64,000 bases of DNA, taken from contig OZ020611.1 of the NCBI GenBank assembly GCA_963971575.1, positions 63,149,381 to 63,213,380 on the forward strand. The letters are read 5' to 3'. The DNA is from Liopterus haemorrhoidalis (lineage: Eukaryota > Arthropoda > Insecta > Coleoptera > Dytiscidae). The translations under genes and the position numbers were made by a program. Of the stretch, positions 10,546 to 23,171 are shown piece by piece; the first letter of the stretch is position 1; each line of letters begins with the position of its first letter. Under the pieces are notes generated by a model. The model was not told where the DNA came from and did not search any database. It was given only the letters and a program-made list of their open reading frames with translations.

Positions 10546-11274
10546 AAAATAATTTGTTCCATTGGAAATTCTAAAAAAAAAAAAAAAGTCCTATTACAGA
10601 CATTCTCTTAAACAGTAATTTTAAATTAATATAATTTCTATTTACATATAATTATAACAAAAATATTCAAAAACTAATTAAACAAATTAAATATTACCCA
10701 CAATAACAATAAAAATTTACCATGCATCTAAACATAACATGAATAATTTAACATAACAATATATCACAAAAAGTCGGCACATTAAAAAAACTTTCCAAAC
10801 TAAAATTAGCTAGCATTCGAAAAATACAAGCAGACATATTATAAAAAGCATCGTGAATCCCAAAACAAGCTCTTATTTCGCAGTGTTGTAATATAACATA
10901 CCCACTACGGCATTAGCATACAAATGTACTAAAATTACCACTGTCGACGTACCGCAAGATGGCAGCGCTGTAATTTTCGGTACAATATATTTTTTGCGAT
11001 ACCACTTTTTAATATGCAAGGGAGGTCATTGGTAATTATACAATGGTCAGTCTAGCATTGTTTATTTTGCTGCAGTACGGGGAGAATACACGATTGATGA
11101 TTGTACACCAATTACTACGTCTGCGAAGGGAGCCTTTCTTTCCGAGAATTTTACGGGATTACACAGGGTGAGCTATAGATAGGTGAATGATATGTTTCGA
11201 CTGCCATTTTGGTTTGCTACGATTCTGTCAGATTTTACCAAAGTTATTCTCCTGATCAAAATCAAACAAATATA
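10546..11274. other. No confident gene; short open frame at 11043-11171
   Basis: 11043-11171 (plus) is an ATG-initiated frame of 42 codons with a plausible amino-acid mix, including LLRLRREPFFPRILRDYTG, in a slightly GC-richer patch. It matches nothing I recognise. It could be a fragment of a transposon protein, for example the arginine-rich N-terminal region typical of Harbinger nucleases. The rest is AT-rich. Confidence 0.25.
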
Positions 11275-12549
11275 TACGAGGGTGGGAAAATTAAAGATAG
11301 AGAAAATAAAAGATTTTTCTTTAATTTAATTTAGTTTTTCTTTCTTTTCATAACTACCTCTTAATTCTATACACTTAGTCCAGCGATGCTGGAGCATTTG
11401 TATGCCATTCTTAAAGTGATTTTTTCCAGGATCTCAATATAAATATTTATGGGGGTCATGACCTCCTTGTCCGACCGAAATCTCTTTCCAGCTAGGTATT
11501 TATTTAGGTTAGAAAAAAATAGAAGCCGGACAATACCAGATCTGTCGAATAATATGGATGATGAACTACTTCAAACTTTGATTCATCCAGTTTTTGCGGT
11601 GCAATTCCACTGCCATGGGCAGGTGCATTGTTTTAGTAGTAGAGGATTTTCTTTTGATCAAACCAGGACAATTTTCGCGAATTTCATTCAATAAACGCAC
11701 AAGAAGGTTATCGTAGTATTGTCCATTAACTGATTGATCCGTCGAGACATAGTCTATGTATAAGGTCCGTTTCGCATCCCAAAAAGTGTTTGCCAAGATC
11801 TTTCCAGCTCATGGGATCACTTTTGCCTTCTTTGGATTCGGGGAACCGCGCTGAATCCACTGTTTGAATGGTTCTTTGGTCTCTGGCGTATAATAATGGA
11901 CCCGCGAAACATGGTTACGAAGCGAAGCAAAAAATCACCAGATTTTCATGAAACCTATCCAAATCAGCTTGAGAAATTTAACATCGAATGAGTTTGTTTC
12001 CCGAAAAGAGCAAACGCGGCACCCATCTTGCGGAAAACTTCCGCACAATCAATTACTCGGTTACAATAAAATGTATGCGTTCCTTCTGCTACATCTGACA
12101 ACTTTAGTCGTCGGTTATTTAAAATGGCATAATGGATTTTGTCCACAATTTCTGGTGCTGTGGTTGTTTTCGGACATACACTACGACGATCATCCTTAAT
12201 ATTGAATCCTTCTCTCTTGAACTCATTTACTCAACGGAAAATGGTTGCATACGAAAAGACATCCTCACCAATGTATTAACCATATTATTAACCATTTCAC
12301 AATGGATTTTGTTTTCGCCGACAACTCTTTTTCTAAGAGATACTTAATGACGCGATATTCCAGATTTTCCAACAAAACCACACTTACTGTTTCTCGCTAC
12401 TGTGAAAAACGAACTAAAAGTCTGAACGGAATACAATTTCACTGACAGTATACTGACATGTAACAGAACATGTAACAACTTAATATATCAAATTTTACCA
12501 GCGCCATCTATGCCTAGGATTTCACAGAACTTTTCATCCCGCCTTCGTA
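11275..12549 (-). mobile_element. Mariner element, complete but decayed
   Basis: The TIRs begin ACGAGGGTGGGA on the left and, on the complementary strand at the right, ACGAAGGCGGGA, each preceded by TA. The 1275-bp length is normal for mariner. The transposase lies on the minus strand. This family's TIRs (ACGAGGG...) are common in insects. Confidence 0.85.
11330..12450 (-). pseudogene. Mariner transposase pseudogene (DD34D type)
   Basis: From the N-terminal half: KIHYAILNNRRLKLSDV (helix-turn-helix linker) at about 12140, then DFLLRFVTM at about 11940. The expected DETW with the first catalytic aspartate is lost to a short deletion. Next are FWDAKRTLYIDYV at about 11790, NGQYYDNLL, and RENCPGLIKRKSS. 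The third-aspartate region at about 11540 is frameshifted. The C-terminus NLNKYLAGKRFRSDKEVM lies at about 11500-11440. Several frameshifts and the missing active-site residue mean it cannot function. It would have cut and pasted the flanking TIR element. Confidence 0.85.
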
Positions 12550-12639
12550 TATAAGGACAATAAATTATTAACTGATTCAGTTGTATTTTGAACCGGTACT
12601 CTTTATAGATTATTACATACGCATTCGAACGCGATATGT

Positions 12640-12935
12640 TAAAAAACCAAGGTGTATAGAAAAAATAATAAGACTGTTACTCTAACAATTTTTATTGGCC
12701 ATATAACTACAAAGCGACATTGTCCCCCTCGACGTTTATTCTATTACCGGAATCAGTGCTGTCGGTTACAAGTTTCTGGTTGTTACCCAGAGTACCAAGA
12801 CAACAGCCCTTGAGGTTGTTTTTATTTCATAGAAATAGGAAGAAGTCACACGGACTCAGATCGAAAGAGTAAAAGGGATACAGAACAACAAGAATCCACT
12901 TTTTCGCCTAAAACTTAGTTACAGAGAGTGCTATA
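12640..12935 (-). pseudogene. C-terminal relic of a second mariner-type transposase
   Basis: The minus strand reads YPFYSFDLSPCDFFLFL near 12880-12830, matching the mariner motif HPPYSPDLxPCDFFLFP with the third catalytic aspartate present. A LKGCCLGTLGN-like segment and a C-terminal VEGDNVAL near 12720 follow. The sequence toward 12640 (GGTGTATAGAAAAAAT) resembles the 3' terminal region of this mariner group. Frameshifts separate the pieces. It lies next to the complete mariner but is a different lineage. Confidence 0.65.
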
Positions 12936-14222
12936 TGATAAGGACCGTACGCAGTGGCATAGCTTCAAATTCTGGTCTCCTTCACAAATTTGTACTTCGC
13001 CACAAAAATATACACACATTTTTTAACGTTGGTTCCAAAACTTCTGCCCCCTCCGCACCGCGAGGCCTTAACTATGGCGCTACACACAAGACCAGCCTCC
13101 AGAGTCTTTCGAGGTATTCTCGGTAATAATTCTGATGAACTGATTAATTTCAACATAATATAAGAACGTGTTAAACAACAAAATAAAGTGGCAGTCTATC
13201 TACTACACATGCTATTTCAAAGTTCGTCCAACGCAGGTATATTGAATGGGACTTACACGTTCCGGTATATCGGACAGGCGTGATGTACGTTTTTAACAGC
13301 CTTAACTCAGTTGCACTACGATGACTATCTAGATTACCCAAATAAAGAATGAACTTCCACTGGGTTTCCAGTTTATGTAGGGTGTGAGGCAGATTTTTTT
13401 TTGTAGTAGATCTATTACTTTTAGATAAAGTTCGTCTATTGTTTTATTAAAATTAATCTAATAATTTATCATTATCAATATAGTTCTAATTTAGAGTTTT
13501 GTAAATCAAAACATTTAAATTTGCTGCCGATTATGAACACACAGCAACAGTACCGAAGTTCAGTTATAAATCCGATGCAGGACGTAGGGAAGATGACGTC
13601 ACTCTCTGTTCACGTGATTCCCACGCCGAACTAAGGTTATAGGTCATCTCTGAGGATTCACTGTATCACACATTTATATTTAGTTTAAAATTAGATTGAC
13701 ATGCTGTTCGGAAATGATCTTGTACCGATATTTTTAGCAATCATATTTTTATTTTAAATATAAATAAAAGATAATACCGACATACATCAAGGATTAATTA
13801 TTTATTGAAATAAGTTATTAGATCGTTTATTCAGCCTTATCAATTATGTACGGAATATACGAGTTTTGATCAAAAAATTCATGGACTAGCGTTATAAAAT
13901 TTAATTAATAACAAATTATTTAAAATTAGAATTATCAACTTAGAAATACTGCCTTTGTGTGGCTAGATGCCTACGTTTACTTCCAGCGTATTATCCACTT
14001 TTGGAAACATTTCACAAGCACTTTTTGGAATCACTTTTATATCAATTTCCGATATATTTATTTTTTAACTATTCAATTGTTTGGATACCGTGTCCTAATT
14101 AACGAACTCTTCAGATTTGGGAATAAAATAAAGTTACATGTTAGGTGAGTATGGTGGATAGAAAACGAGAAAAAATGTATTCGTCGCCAAAAACTGCTGA
14201 ACCATAAGAGAAGTGCGAGCTG
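12936..14222. other. No gene seen
   Basis: The paired frames at 12935-13126 (plus) and 12965-13156 (minus) are complementary shadows with no motif. The rest is AT-rich without recognised repeats. Confidence 0.4.
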
Positions 14223-14447
14223 GTGTTTTATCGTGATAATCAAGGTTCAGTACTAAGCCCAATTCTGTTCATAATATATGTAAATGATCTTCCAGACTCC
14301 ATAAATTATGAAGAAAAAATTATCTTTGCAGACGACACAATTTTCTTGAACCCATATTCCAAACAACGGTCAAAATATCTTGACAAGACGATGATATTCT
14401 TACTTTTTCTGCAACCTTTTTATCAATCAATCGTCAATTTATATTAA
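14223..14447 (+). pseudogene. Reverse transcriptase fragment of a Jockey/CR1-type LINE
   Basis: The frame contains QGSVLSPILFIIYVNDLPD followed by IIFADDTIFL. These are RT motifs with the catalytic F/YADD in the spacing normal for Jockey/CR1-type non-LTR elements. The polymerase palm is the only part left; no endonuclease, thumb or tail is recognisable on either side. The frame loses similarity after about residue 50. Confidence 0.75.
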
Positions 14448-14831
14448 TTAATTCGTGAGCCTTAATGACCTAATCGTTGGTTTTAGAAATTTTAAGCTTC
14501 CCCGATATCTTATAATTTTTAATTGACCATGTACCGTTTTAAACGATCGAACCACTAAAAAACAAAAAAGCACACACATTTACACAGCATCTTCTCCAAA
14601 AGGTTTTTTCAAAAATGCAGTTTTCTTCAGTCTTCTTTCCAAATTCGAAACAAATTTTACACCCATCATCAAGAAACTTGTAGCTTCTAACAAATGCTAC
14701 GATGCAGTCCTTTAAATATTCGGATTGATGAAAATTATAAATAATCTGAACCGGGTACCCGACACAATTATCTGGTTACTACCCACTACCTTGATACCCA
14801 CGCCCGATAATAAAAATTGTTTAGTTAGTAT

Positions 14832-15355
14832 TTTGTCCTTCAGTAGTGCGGTTGTGTAATAATGTTATTTATGCAAAACGTTTTGAAGCGGTATTTTTAT
14901 GTACCCACACAAAGAAGCCAAAAATGTCCTTCTCAAGTGCAGCAAAATATATGCACAAGTTAGTAGACTTTGTGAAGTATTGGGTGAAACGTTATAAAAT
15001 TAATAAAAATGTTGACGATTTAACTAATCGTGGATTAAAAAAAGTGACCACTATGAAACAAGATAGTGATTTTTAACGTTTTTAAAAATAATCATATGTT
15101 ATCTTTACGTAAATATCAGGTAGTTTTGTTCAAAAAGAACATTAAGCTAAGTCTAATACCCTGAGAAGTAGCTTAATTGAAAATGGTATTAAATTCAGGA
15201 GCAACAAACAAAAACCATTGTTATCGGTGAAACATGTCGAAAAACGACTTGCTTCGAACAAAAAACGTTCAAAATTTGATTTGGAGATCACTGCAAAAGT
15301 AACACGAAAAGTTGGTAGAAAGGGTACCGAAAAGATGCCAAGCAATAACTGATAT
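14832..15355 (+). pseudogene. Tc1-like transposase with deleted catalytic core
   Basis: 14846-15076 encodes a helix-turn-helix region ending in VKYWVKRYKINKNVDDL, TNRGLKK and TTMKQD, the second HTH of Tc1-type transposases. Downstream frames give NGIKFRSNKQKPLLSVKHVE and RLASNKKRSK, the linker before the catalytic domain. This is followed immediately by RKVGRKGTEKMP and a CQAITDINGDW-like ending, which is the extreme C-terminus. The DDE catalytic domain (roughly 150 residues) is therefore deleted. No TIR pair was located. Confidence 0.65.
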
Positions 15356-16256
15356 TAATGGAGATTGGATAATTATTAGGTAGAAGCGTAATAATATTTA
15401 CATTCAATTTTTAAATTATATTTAGTTTTTCAACAAGGACGTCTTACTATACAGTTTGTAGTTGAGTTCCCTTGTCTTAATTTGAATGATTAAAATTTGT
15501 TCGATGACATGATAGAAGAAACTTACTTTCTAAATAGGACCAACAAAAGTCTTTTGGCTTCATGTACACGTGCATGATGAAAATAAAAACAGTCTTTGGA
15601 ACTATTGGCAAAAAACACAACAAAATACACTACACAACCGTTAATAAAAGAAGAAAACGTAGTATTTTACACAAAAAGCACGGAACAACCTTACAACTGA
15701 TCACATAAAAATACAATGTGCAAAAATCATGAATGAGACAAACTAATGAATGAGATGTATTAGTCATCCCTGATACCCTTATCTTAAGGGAGGAAATATT
15801 TGAGTTGTGATATGTGAAATTGTAGTTCTGTCCACAAGAAGCCCAAGCATATGTTGTCCCGTTCACTGAAATAAATTATGACACTACAACTTATATTCAT
15901 ATTTCCTCCTTGCTGACCATACAAAACGCTGAATGGATATGCAACGATGAAATAGGATGTAAAAGCTTGCAATTTTCCATTAAATATATTTTCCCCGAAT
16001 AACAAGCTAAATTATTTCTCAAAATTTATACGAAACATTATATATTAGTTATGGTTTTTACTCTAAGCGTTTAACCTGTTTTATTATTTCTCGTTTTGGC
16101 TCTAAACTGAGCCGAATAAATTAGACGATATATTAAACTATATATCGTCGAATTATTTTTTTATGGACTTGGGTAATAAATTTATCTAAAAAATCAGCTA
16201 GTCAGTTATTTAGAAAAGAATAGTTTGTTCACAGATTTGTCAACATGGTTTTAGAG
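15356..16256. other. No gene seen
   Basis: Small minus-strand frames at 15630-15866 and 15784-16005 show no motif. Near 16120-16150 there is a short palindromic TATATCGTC/GACGATATA pair. Confidence 0.4.
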
Positions 16257-16404
16257 CAGAGTTTTTCAAACTTTTTGAGCCGTGGAGCACTTTTCATGAG
16301 AAGAGTTCGTCGCGGGGCACTTCGGTGCTATATTTTTTAGTTGGATCTTGACGTGTGATATGTAGTTAGTTATTGCTTGAATAACAACTTTTGTTTTTTT
16401 TTTT

Positions 16405-16635
16405 TTTTTTTTCGATATATTGTTGTCAAAATCCGTTTAGCCAAATTCGCTTGATACGTGTCCGAGGACCGACAGAGTCATACAGAGAGACCGAGAGACA
16501 CCATGCTAAAAATAGTAAAAACATTATGTAGGAACTTCAATTCGTGTACATCCTTAAATCGAAATTTAAAAATGTCAAAATCGGTATGATCACAATACTA
16601 TATGTATATGTATGTGGCGGTCGGTAAAAACATAG
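16405..16635 (+). repeat. Family B repeat, copy 1
   Basis: Matches 28560-28787: shared TTTAGCC(A/G)AATT, a tract of GACAGA/GAGAC units, CACCATGCTAAAAATAGT, CAATTCGTG, TGTCAAAATCGGTATGATCA and GGCGGTCGGTAAAA. It has no coding capacity and no clear TIR. The class of element is unknown. Confidence 0.7.
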
Positions 16636-16787
16636 CAAGAACTGGGGCAAAAATGGGACACTTTTCAAAATACAACTGATAAAAAACTATTCAAATACTA
16701 TCTTTATAATATTTGAACATACTTTTTGTCTACTGCCAAACTATCCGTACTTTAGCGAGCTATCCATCGAAAAATAATCGTAGCAAA

Positions 16788-16922
16788 ATAGTATATTATT
16801 ATACGAGTTTTATAAGACGATGTATTGTCACACGAGTTGTTTGGAGTACGACGAGCGAAGCGAGGAGTGGTCCAAAGTAACAAGTGTGACAATACGTCGT
16901 ATAAAACCAGCATAATATACTA
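16788..16922. repeat. 135-bp hairpin repeat
   Basis: Arms of about 50 bp (from TATTATACGAGTTTTATA, and its complement ending TAAAACCAGCATAATATA) with internal GTATTGTCACACGAGT / AAGTGTGACAATAC pairing. The loop contains CGACGAGCGAAGCGAGGAG. A fold-back MITE is likely. Confidence 0.7.
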
Positions 16923-17458
16923 TTTATATACTTTGCATCACTTATTTTATAGAAATTTTTAAATTTCATTTATAATAAATATCTGAATATTAGGGATTAT
17001 TGTGCAATGCGGTCACCCTAGCAACAATTTATAATAAAAAAAATTCTGTGATAACACAACAGTTATTTGACAGATGCAAAACAACAAATTTTCTTTTTGA
17101 ATTTTGTTAATAATACTATTATAAAATAATTATCTGACATGGAAATACTTACTTAATTATTAAATAAATATTTTAAAATATTTGAGGTTATCGTAGACGA
17201 GTAGTACTGCCAATCTCTCAAAGTAAAGTCACCAAAAACAGTTTAACAATGATATAAGCTGTTCACTTTTGTAAGAACAAACTAGATCTGGTTATTTTGG
17301 TTACTTTTATGGTGTGTTACTGACTTTAAATGTCAATTAAAAATATTCCTTACGCTGTAAAACCGACTTTAGGTTGATAAGGTTATGATCATTATAATTA
17401 AGATATAATTTTTCATTATGACATATGTCAAATGGATCGACATTTTAAAAAAGTGACA

Positions 17459-18514
17459 TTTTTAGGGTTTTGTAGGTATGACCAAAAAACCCTTATACCG
17501 TCATTTTGTCGTCTGTCTGTCTGTCTGTCTGTCTGTCTGTTCGGTAAAAATTGTAGCCAAACGGCTAAACCTAGAGAGTTGAAATTTGGCATGCTTATAC
17601 AACTCTTTGACCCACACATAGGAAAAATACTAAAACATCTAAAAAACATATCCCCCTAAAAATATAAACAATAATGTGCTCATCAAAAAAAAAAATATTT
17701 TTTTTAAATTCTGAGTAGGGTATCAAATGAAAGCCCTTAGTACGTGGATTAACGATCAAAATTTTATTTTTGCAAAATAAATTATTTTGATGCGATTTTT
17801 GCCAAAATTGTGCAAAAAATTTTTTGTCCCACACCCTGTAGCCTAGATGGTTTAAACTAAAAATCTGAAAAAATTCTAAGTAATGTACATTGGTGTGAAC
17901 CGGAATAGTACAACAGGAATTTTTGATCAGATTATGTTTTTAGAAAATAACGCATTTTTTGTGTTTTTAACTAAAATATGTTAAATATATAATTCGCTAT
18001 GTAACACTTCAGATAAGAAACTCTGGTAGCTCAGATGGTTTCGTAACGCACTTTGTAAATTGCAGTGCGAACGTTGCAGAGTTCGAATCCTGTTAATTTT
18101 ATTGTTTTTTTTTTTTTGCATTTCTATTTTGTTTAAATTATTTTGTCAAAATTCGTTATATTTTGGTAAATGTTGCATTTATTTTTTAAAAGCGTAAATT
18201 TAATAACCAGAGGGAAGTGTTGAAATTATAATTTAATTCTGTGACGAAATCAGAGGGAGGGACTTATGATATAAGCAACCAATGGAAGCCATAGGCGCAA
18301 TTTTAAAAATCTTACTGAACCTTGCTGTATAAATAAAATACTGTACATATTTAGAAACTTAAATAATGGTATTAGGCATTCGAATTAAAATTCATAAAAA
18401 AATATTTTGACATAAAATTTGTTTTGGCATCCCAAATAATCATCATTCAGTTACTAAATACCTGCAAAACCCAGAAATGTGTGAAGATTCACACTTCACA
18501 TCAATTTTTTAATA
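17459..18514 (+). mobile_element. Family A TIR element, copy 2, with a different tRNA-like segment
   Basis: Nearly identical to copy 1 from its left end through about 17962, diverges completely from about 17963 to 18095, then resumes (TTGCATTT...AATAACCAG at about 18117-18210), with the right TIR at about 18462-18514. The diverged part contains the tRNA-like sequence listed next. The (GTCT)n tract is at about 17512-17541. The frames at 17428-17649, 17432-17659 and 17595-17834 are readings of this repeat, not genes. Inserted in the hAT element. Confidence 0.8.
18020..18097 (+). tRNA. tRNA-like segment with canonical A and B boxes (probably not functional)
   Basis: TAGCTCAGATGGT (18027-18039) is a consensus A box and D arm start. 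GAGTTCGAATCCT (18079-18091) is a consensus B box and T loop. GCACT (18048-18052) and AGTGC (18064-18068) pair as a 5-bp anticodon stem around an 11-nt loop that includes TTTGTAA; TGT would be a threonine anticodon if the loop were normal. The acceptor stem does not pair. It was therefore derived from a tRNA, or selected to resemble one for pol III promotion, and is unlike the segment at 7751. Confidence 0.5.
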
Positions 18515-19273
18515 CCAACATGACATACAGCTTCAAAGGTGCAAACTATTGAAAACAAAATTTCCTATTAGTTTATTCTTACAAAAGTGAACTGCTTATA
18601 TTATTGTGAACACAAAGTATAAAAACAAATAAATAACACTGCATTACAATGACTTACTGTACGAATTATAAGAATAATCTAAAGAATATATATTTAACTG
18701 TCGACAATTAATATTGTTATTACACGAAATGTCTCAACATCTATTATCTATTTTTGGTAAATTTTAAGGAATTTGTACTGCATTTATATATGCCGCTACT
18801 ATAATATATCAGCCCTGTAATAGAACAGTCACTCAGCTGTATACTTGTATTTCGTGTCGGTTAATACTTTTTCAATGACCAGTTGAACCATTGAGATTCG
18901 AGTGCCTTTATTTACATTTACTGAGGGCAATAAAATATTATTGTACTGGCTTTTGTTATCTTCAGTAGCGTATCATTTCTGAGTGAAACTTTTGTTTTCA
19001 AAAAACACAAACACTGTTTTCACATCTAATCACATTAATTTTATTTACTTTTCTGTCTAATCTGCTCGTGGAGCACTAATAGACGGTCCGGGGAGCACCA
19101 AATGTTCCGTGGAGTACAGTTTGGGAAACTCTGTTTTAGACGAAACAAGTCGACTCAAACTGCTTTATTGAAAACGTATGCTTATTATGCTAAGGTATAT
19201 CAAAAATAATGAAATGGTTATATTTTGTGACCTCAGTGAAGCTTTTGGCACTATAGATTTTAACATCTTAAGC

Positions 19274-19743
19274 CTGGAACAGAATGCACAGCGCGCTACG
19301 CCGTCAGCGCGCCGTCATTTGCGACAGCGTTGCGTTAGCGTCGTTGAGAATTTTCGCCTGCACACAATGCAATAATTTTTAACGCCGTCAAGTGTCACTT
19401 GACAACCTATATCTGTACTTATACGTGAGCTGTCTTTTATTAAAAGTATAATGGATGATGAAGACTTGTGTGTGATGTTATTTATGTTGTATGCAAGTTA
19501 TTTATACATACAAACACTTTACCATTCAGTAAAAACTGAGGTTAGGTGTTCTGCGTCAACGTTCAACGGCGTCAAAAGTTGGAAGTAGACGAACATTCAG
19601 TATCAACGGCGTTCGAACACTGCTAGGACGTTACACATTTTGTGCACTTGCGTAGGACAGCTTGGTTTTAACTTTCTTCTGACAGATAGCGCCCTCCGAA
19701 CGCCGTCAACGCACCGTAGAACTCGTTGCATTCTGTTTTCCAC
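19274..19743. mobile_element. PIF/Harbinger-like non-autonomous element with motif-rich ends
   Basis: Inverted ends: TGGAACAGAATGCACAGCGC on the left, and the complement of GTGGAAAACAGAATGCAACG on the right. Both ends contain repeated CGCCGTCAACGC-type motifs, as does the interior near 19560-19620. A short frame from about 19451 begins MDDEDLCVMLFMLYASYLY, resembling the N-terminal start of Harbinger nucleases, but it ends at once. The target duplication is not resolved. The frame at 19178-19375 runs across the left end. Confidence 0.65.
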
Positions 19744-22122
19744 TTTACTGGCAAATTTGTGAGACTCGGTACATGGACAATATCTACCTTACTTTATGAT
19801 TCACCAACTAGTGCGGCTCGGGCAACGCTATAAATATGCGACAAGGGATCTGAGACGTTAGGAAATCACTCAAAGATAGCAAAGGGAAAAAGAAGAGGAA
19901 ATAAACTCGCTATTACTGCCAAAATATACTTGTTTCAAAATATATCATAACGAATTAATTTTTTAAATTTATTACTCATAACAATTTCATTATGAAATAA
20001 AAATATTGTTTTTTTGACTATTTTATTTCAGTATTTTTTTTTTTTTAATTACTCTTTATTTCAATTTCTTCATATTTCAATTTCTATTGAAATATGCATT
20101 TATAATAGTTGTGAATAAAAAATAACAAAATATTGATTTTGACTATTTTGACTATAAGAAATCATGTATTTACATTACATTGAAAAAAAAGTTGCTAAGT
20201 TAATTTAGAGCTGTATTCAAAGTTAGAATTATCATGTTGGTAGCCACCCTTCAACATGGATACGGCACCTGAAAAAGAAAGACTCAAGAAAAGAATCATC
20301 TTCCGATATAAAATTTAAATTGATTTCTAACGTTGTACATTTAAATTCATTTTCGTACTAATAAACATAAAGTGGAAAAGAATCAGATGAAATAACGTGA
20401 AAACAGAATATTTTTGCAATAGAACATACGATAAACGTATAAGTATATTGCAAAAATTCAAGTTATAAGTGATATTATAAGTTGTTTTCCATTTACATGG
20501 AGTTTTATTTAAATCGATTAGTCGTTCCGGATGTAAGAACGACTAAGAGGAACATGAAAAATCTTCATAGTACTTGAAAGAATAGACTGCAACGAATGTA
20601 AAATAACAATAAATTTAAGGAAATTTTCAAGTTATTCTACAGAAATGGAAACTAGAAATGGATTTTTCAACAAAGTACTTAAATGTGCTCTTGCTAACAT
20701 CATTATAGTTATTTTTATCTTTAAATAATATTTCCTGGACTACGCAAAGTTTTAGAGGATTTAAAATTCACTTTTTTAAATAAAACTTTCAAAATATATT
20801 TACTAAAATACTAGTTTTCATGGATACAATATACAGTGAAATGCATACATGAGAAACAAAATACACTGACATTCTTAAGAGACATCCACTAATATAATAA
20901 AATATAAATGTTAACAATATTAGCAATGTATATAATGTATGTATATAATAATGCTACCTTAATGTAAACACAAAACATAATGTATCCGGTGCCAATAACC
21001 CTAGCTGCTAAGGCGCATGTAATTTTTCTTTAAACAAACAAAAAAAAAAAAAAAAAAACAAAATACTCCTAAAAATAAATTAATCTAAAGAAAACTTTTG
21101 TTTTCATTTACATCATCATGCTAGGAATGGATACAAAACAATAATACTGTTTTTATATTTTTCATTCATAAGACGGTCATTATGAAACAGAACTGAATGT
21201 TATAATGAGGTCCATTATGGCACAAAATCTTTTATTTCATAAAATTGGTAAAATTAATACAAAAAAAACATGTCGTAACCTAAAGAAACTGAATGATTAT
21301 AGCACAAGCTTAACCTCTTCCTGACAATCTCGAATCCTTATTCTAACGTGTAACTGGATACAAAATGTGTAATGGGAATTTTAAATTATGCAGTGGGAAT
21401 CCCATATTTGTGCAGTAATTAATTGTCCTATTTCCAGGTTTTATAAGTTATTACTTCTTCTCTTGATGTTACAATTAAGATATTTCCTTAAATTGGGCAG
21501 TATATATTACAGGGTTCACGAAAAAAGAGCTACGGAAGGAATGTTGGTAAAATTTACAATTTCTATGCAACATATAAATAGATATTTTTATGCAACCGCA
21601 ACGTCAATATTATCAGAAATTAAACGAAGATTTTAAAACCTTTTGTTACTTACTTTCTAGAGTTCAGCAGATATAAAGAAATTCCATAATATTTTGAGGC
21701 AATACATGGATCTCACTCAACTGTGAATTGAATATGCTGAATTTCACGAGTACGATAGCATTGAAGAGTACATCTCTTAGTACTCTTTTACAGATACCGA
21801 CAAATTCTGAAGAATATAAAAATGTATCTAATAATTTGGTAAGAATTCTCGCTACGAAACCACTTAAGGCTTAAGCTGTAAGCAACACTATTAAGTCGAA
21901 AAGTCAAAGAAGAATAAATATCGATAGAGAAAATTTCTATTTATATATTTATAACAATATACCTCCTTTGAGTAGCTAATAGGATTGTCGATCTGAATTG
22001 ACAGTACAGTATCAAAAGGTGAAAACTCTTAGGTAGAATCCGGAATTTGAAATCCAGAGTTCCGTAGCTATCCGTCTTATCACGGAGACACTGCAACTAA
22101 TATTTTTCCTTACTCTCCTTAA
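19744..22122. other. AT-rich interval, no gene; possible LINE 3' tail at 20985-21060
   Basis: At about 20985-21060 a less AT-rich segment (GTGCCAATAACCCTAGCTGC) leads into a long A tract at about 21041-21059, resembling the 3' end of a poly(A)-tailed LINE or SINE. The frame at 21388-21636 shows no motif. Nothing else was recognised. Confidence 0.35.
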
Positions 22123-22567
22123 AGGCTCATTCAGACATCCAAATTAAGCTCTAATCTATTTCCAAATATTTTTAGAACTTTAAAATTTTTTAAAACGCAC
22201 AATAGGGTTTAGATATATTCAATTTATCAGTGAAATTAGTATAAATTAAACAGAAATTGAGATGTATAACCTCATTTTCTGCACGAAATTATTCCAATCG
22301 TGGTTTTAGAAAATAGTTTATACTCTCCATCATCACTGTCTAAGTTTATTTGTAGTTTTTAAAATTATAGCCAAAGGCAATTCCCGGATGCAAAACATAA
22401 CTGTCAAAATTAAGGTTTTCTTCCAGGTTTGTGATTGGCTCAAATTAGCAGTTTTTAGTAAAACATATGCGATATCCAGAAAAACGTGAAAATTAAAAAT
22501 ATTAAAACCGAGTACATGAAAATGCACACTAATTTGTTAAAAAGAACGTTACTATGGTACTCTAAGG

Positions 22568-22625
22568 CAGCGATTCTCAAAGTGGTAGTCCGCGGACCGG
22601 TGCCGGTCCGCCACTTTACCGTTGG
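22568..22625. mobile_element. Left end of a hAT element
   Basis: CAGCGATTCTCAAAGTGGTA followed by GTCCGCGGACCGGTGCCGG is a typical hAT terminus. The GTCCGCGGACC motif recurs in the hAT MITE at 32372-32674. The matching right end was not found, and the hAT transposase fragment at 23734 may belong to it. Confidence 0.55.
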
Positions 22626-23171
22626 AACGCAAAGATTATATTTATAGGCTTAGTAGAACAATGTTGTAATAAGTCTGGTACTTCGGTGGTAGATCATTTT
22701 GATAATAATAATAATAATTTATTTTGCTAATATGTACGTACATTATATATAATACAGATAAATAAAAATACAATGTTATACATGTAGAGCAAGTAAAAAG
22801 TAAGAATTTGATACAAATATAACAATGAATATAATAAAAATGTTTGTACATAACTATAACTTTATAACATCGGTCGTTGTTTTGGGGTTTCGTAGCCACA
22901 TAATGTTAGCACTTATTAAACGTTTTATGAAGGGCGAAACTGTGCGGGTGAAACTGTGCGCGTTGAATCCATTAACACGAATGCATTGTGCTTCTATCTT
23001 GTACGTTGTATAAATACAACTCCCACAACGTCCCCCAAGCTCCACTCTCAAGTAACCTAACTGCAGTACCAAACATAAAGAATTGACTTCGAAGCCGATA
23101 GAATTTTTAGAAAGAGCATTCTAAATTAAAGGGCAGGCAAAAACCGATATTTTAGTTGTCACGCATAAATA

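Larger units (their letters stand above)
16257..19133. mobile_element. 2.9-kb non-autonomous hAT element hosting other repeats
   Basis: The left end is CAGAGTTTTTCAAACTTTTT. The right end is the complement of CAGAGTTTCCCAAACTG. Both ends carry a GTGGAGCAC motif just inside. The flanks TTTTAGAG (16249-16256) and TTTTAGAC (19134-19141) are an 8-bp duplication with one mismatch, as expected for hAT. There is no hAT transposase. The interior holds family B (16405), a hairpin (16788) and family A copy 2 (17459), so it has been a landing site. Confidence 0.85.

Noticed and set aside
17428..17834. Frames containing RQTDRQTDRR or VCLSVCLF
   Set aside because: These are translations of the (GTCT)n tract of family A.
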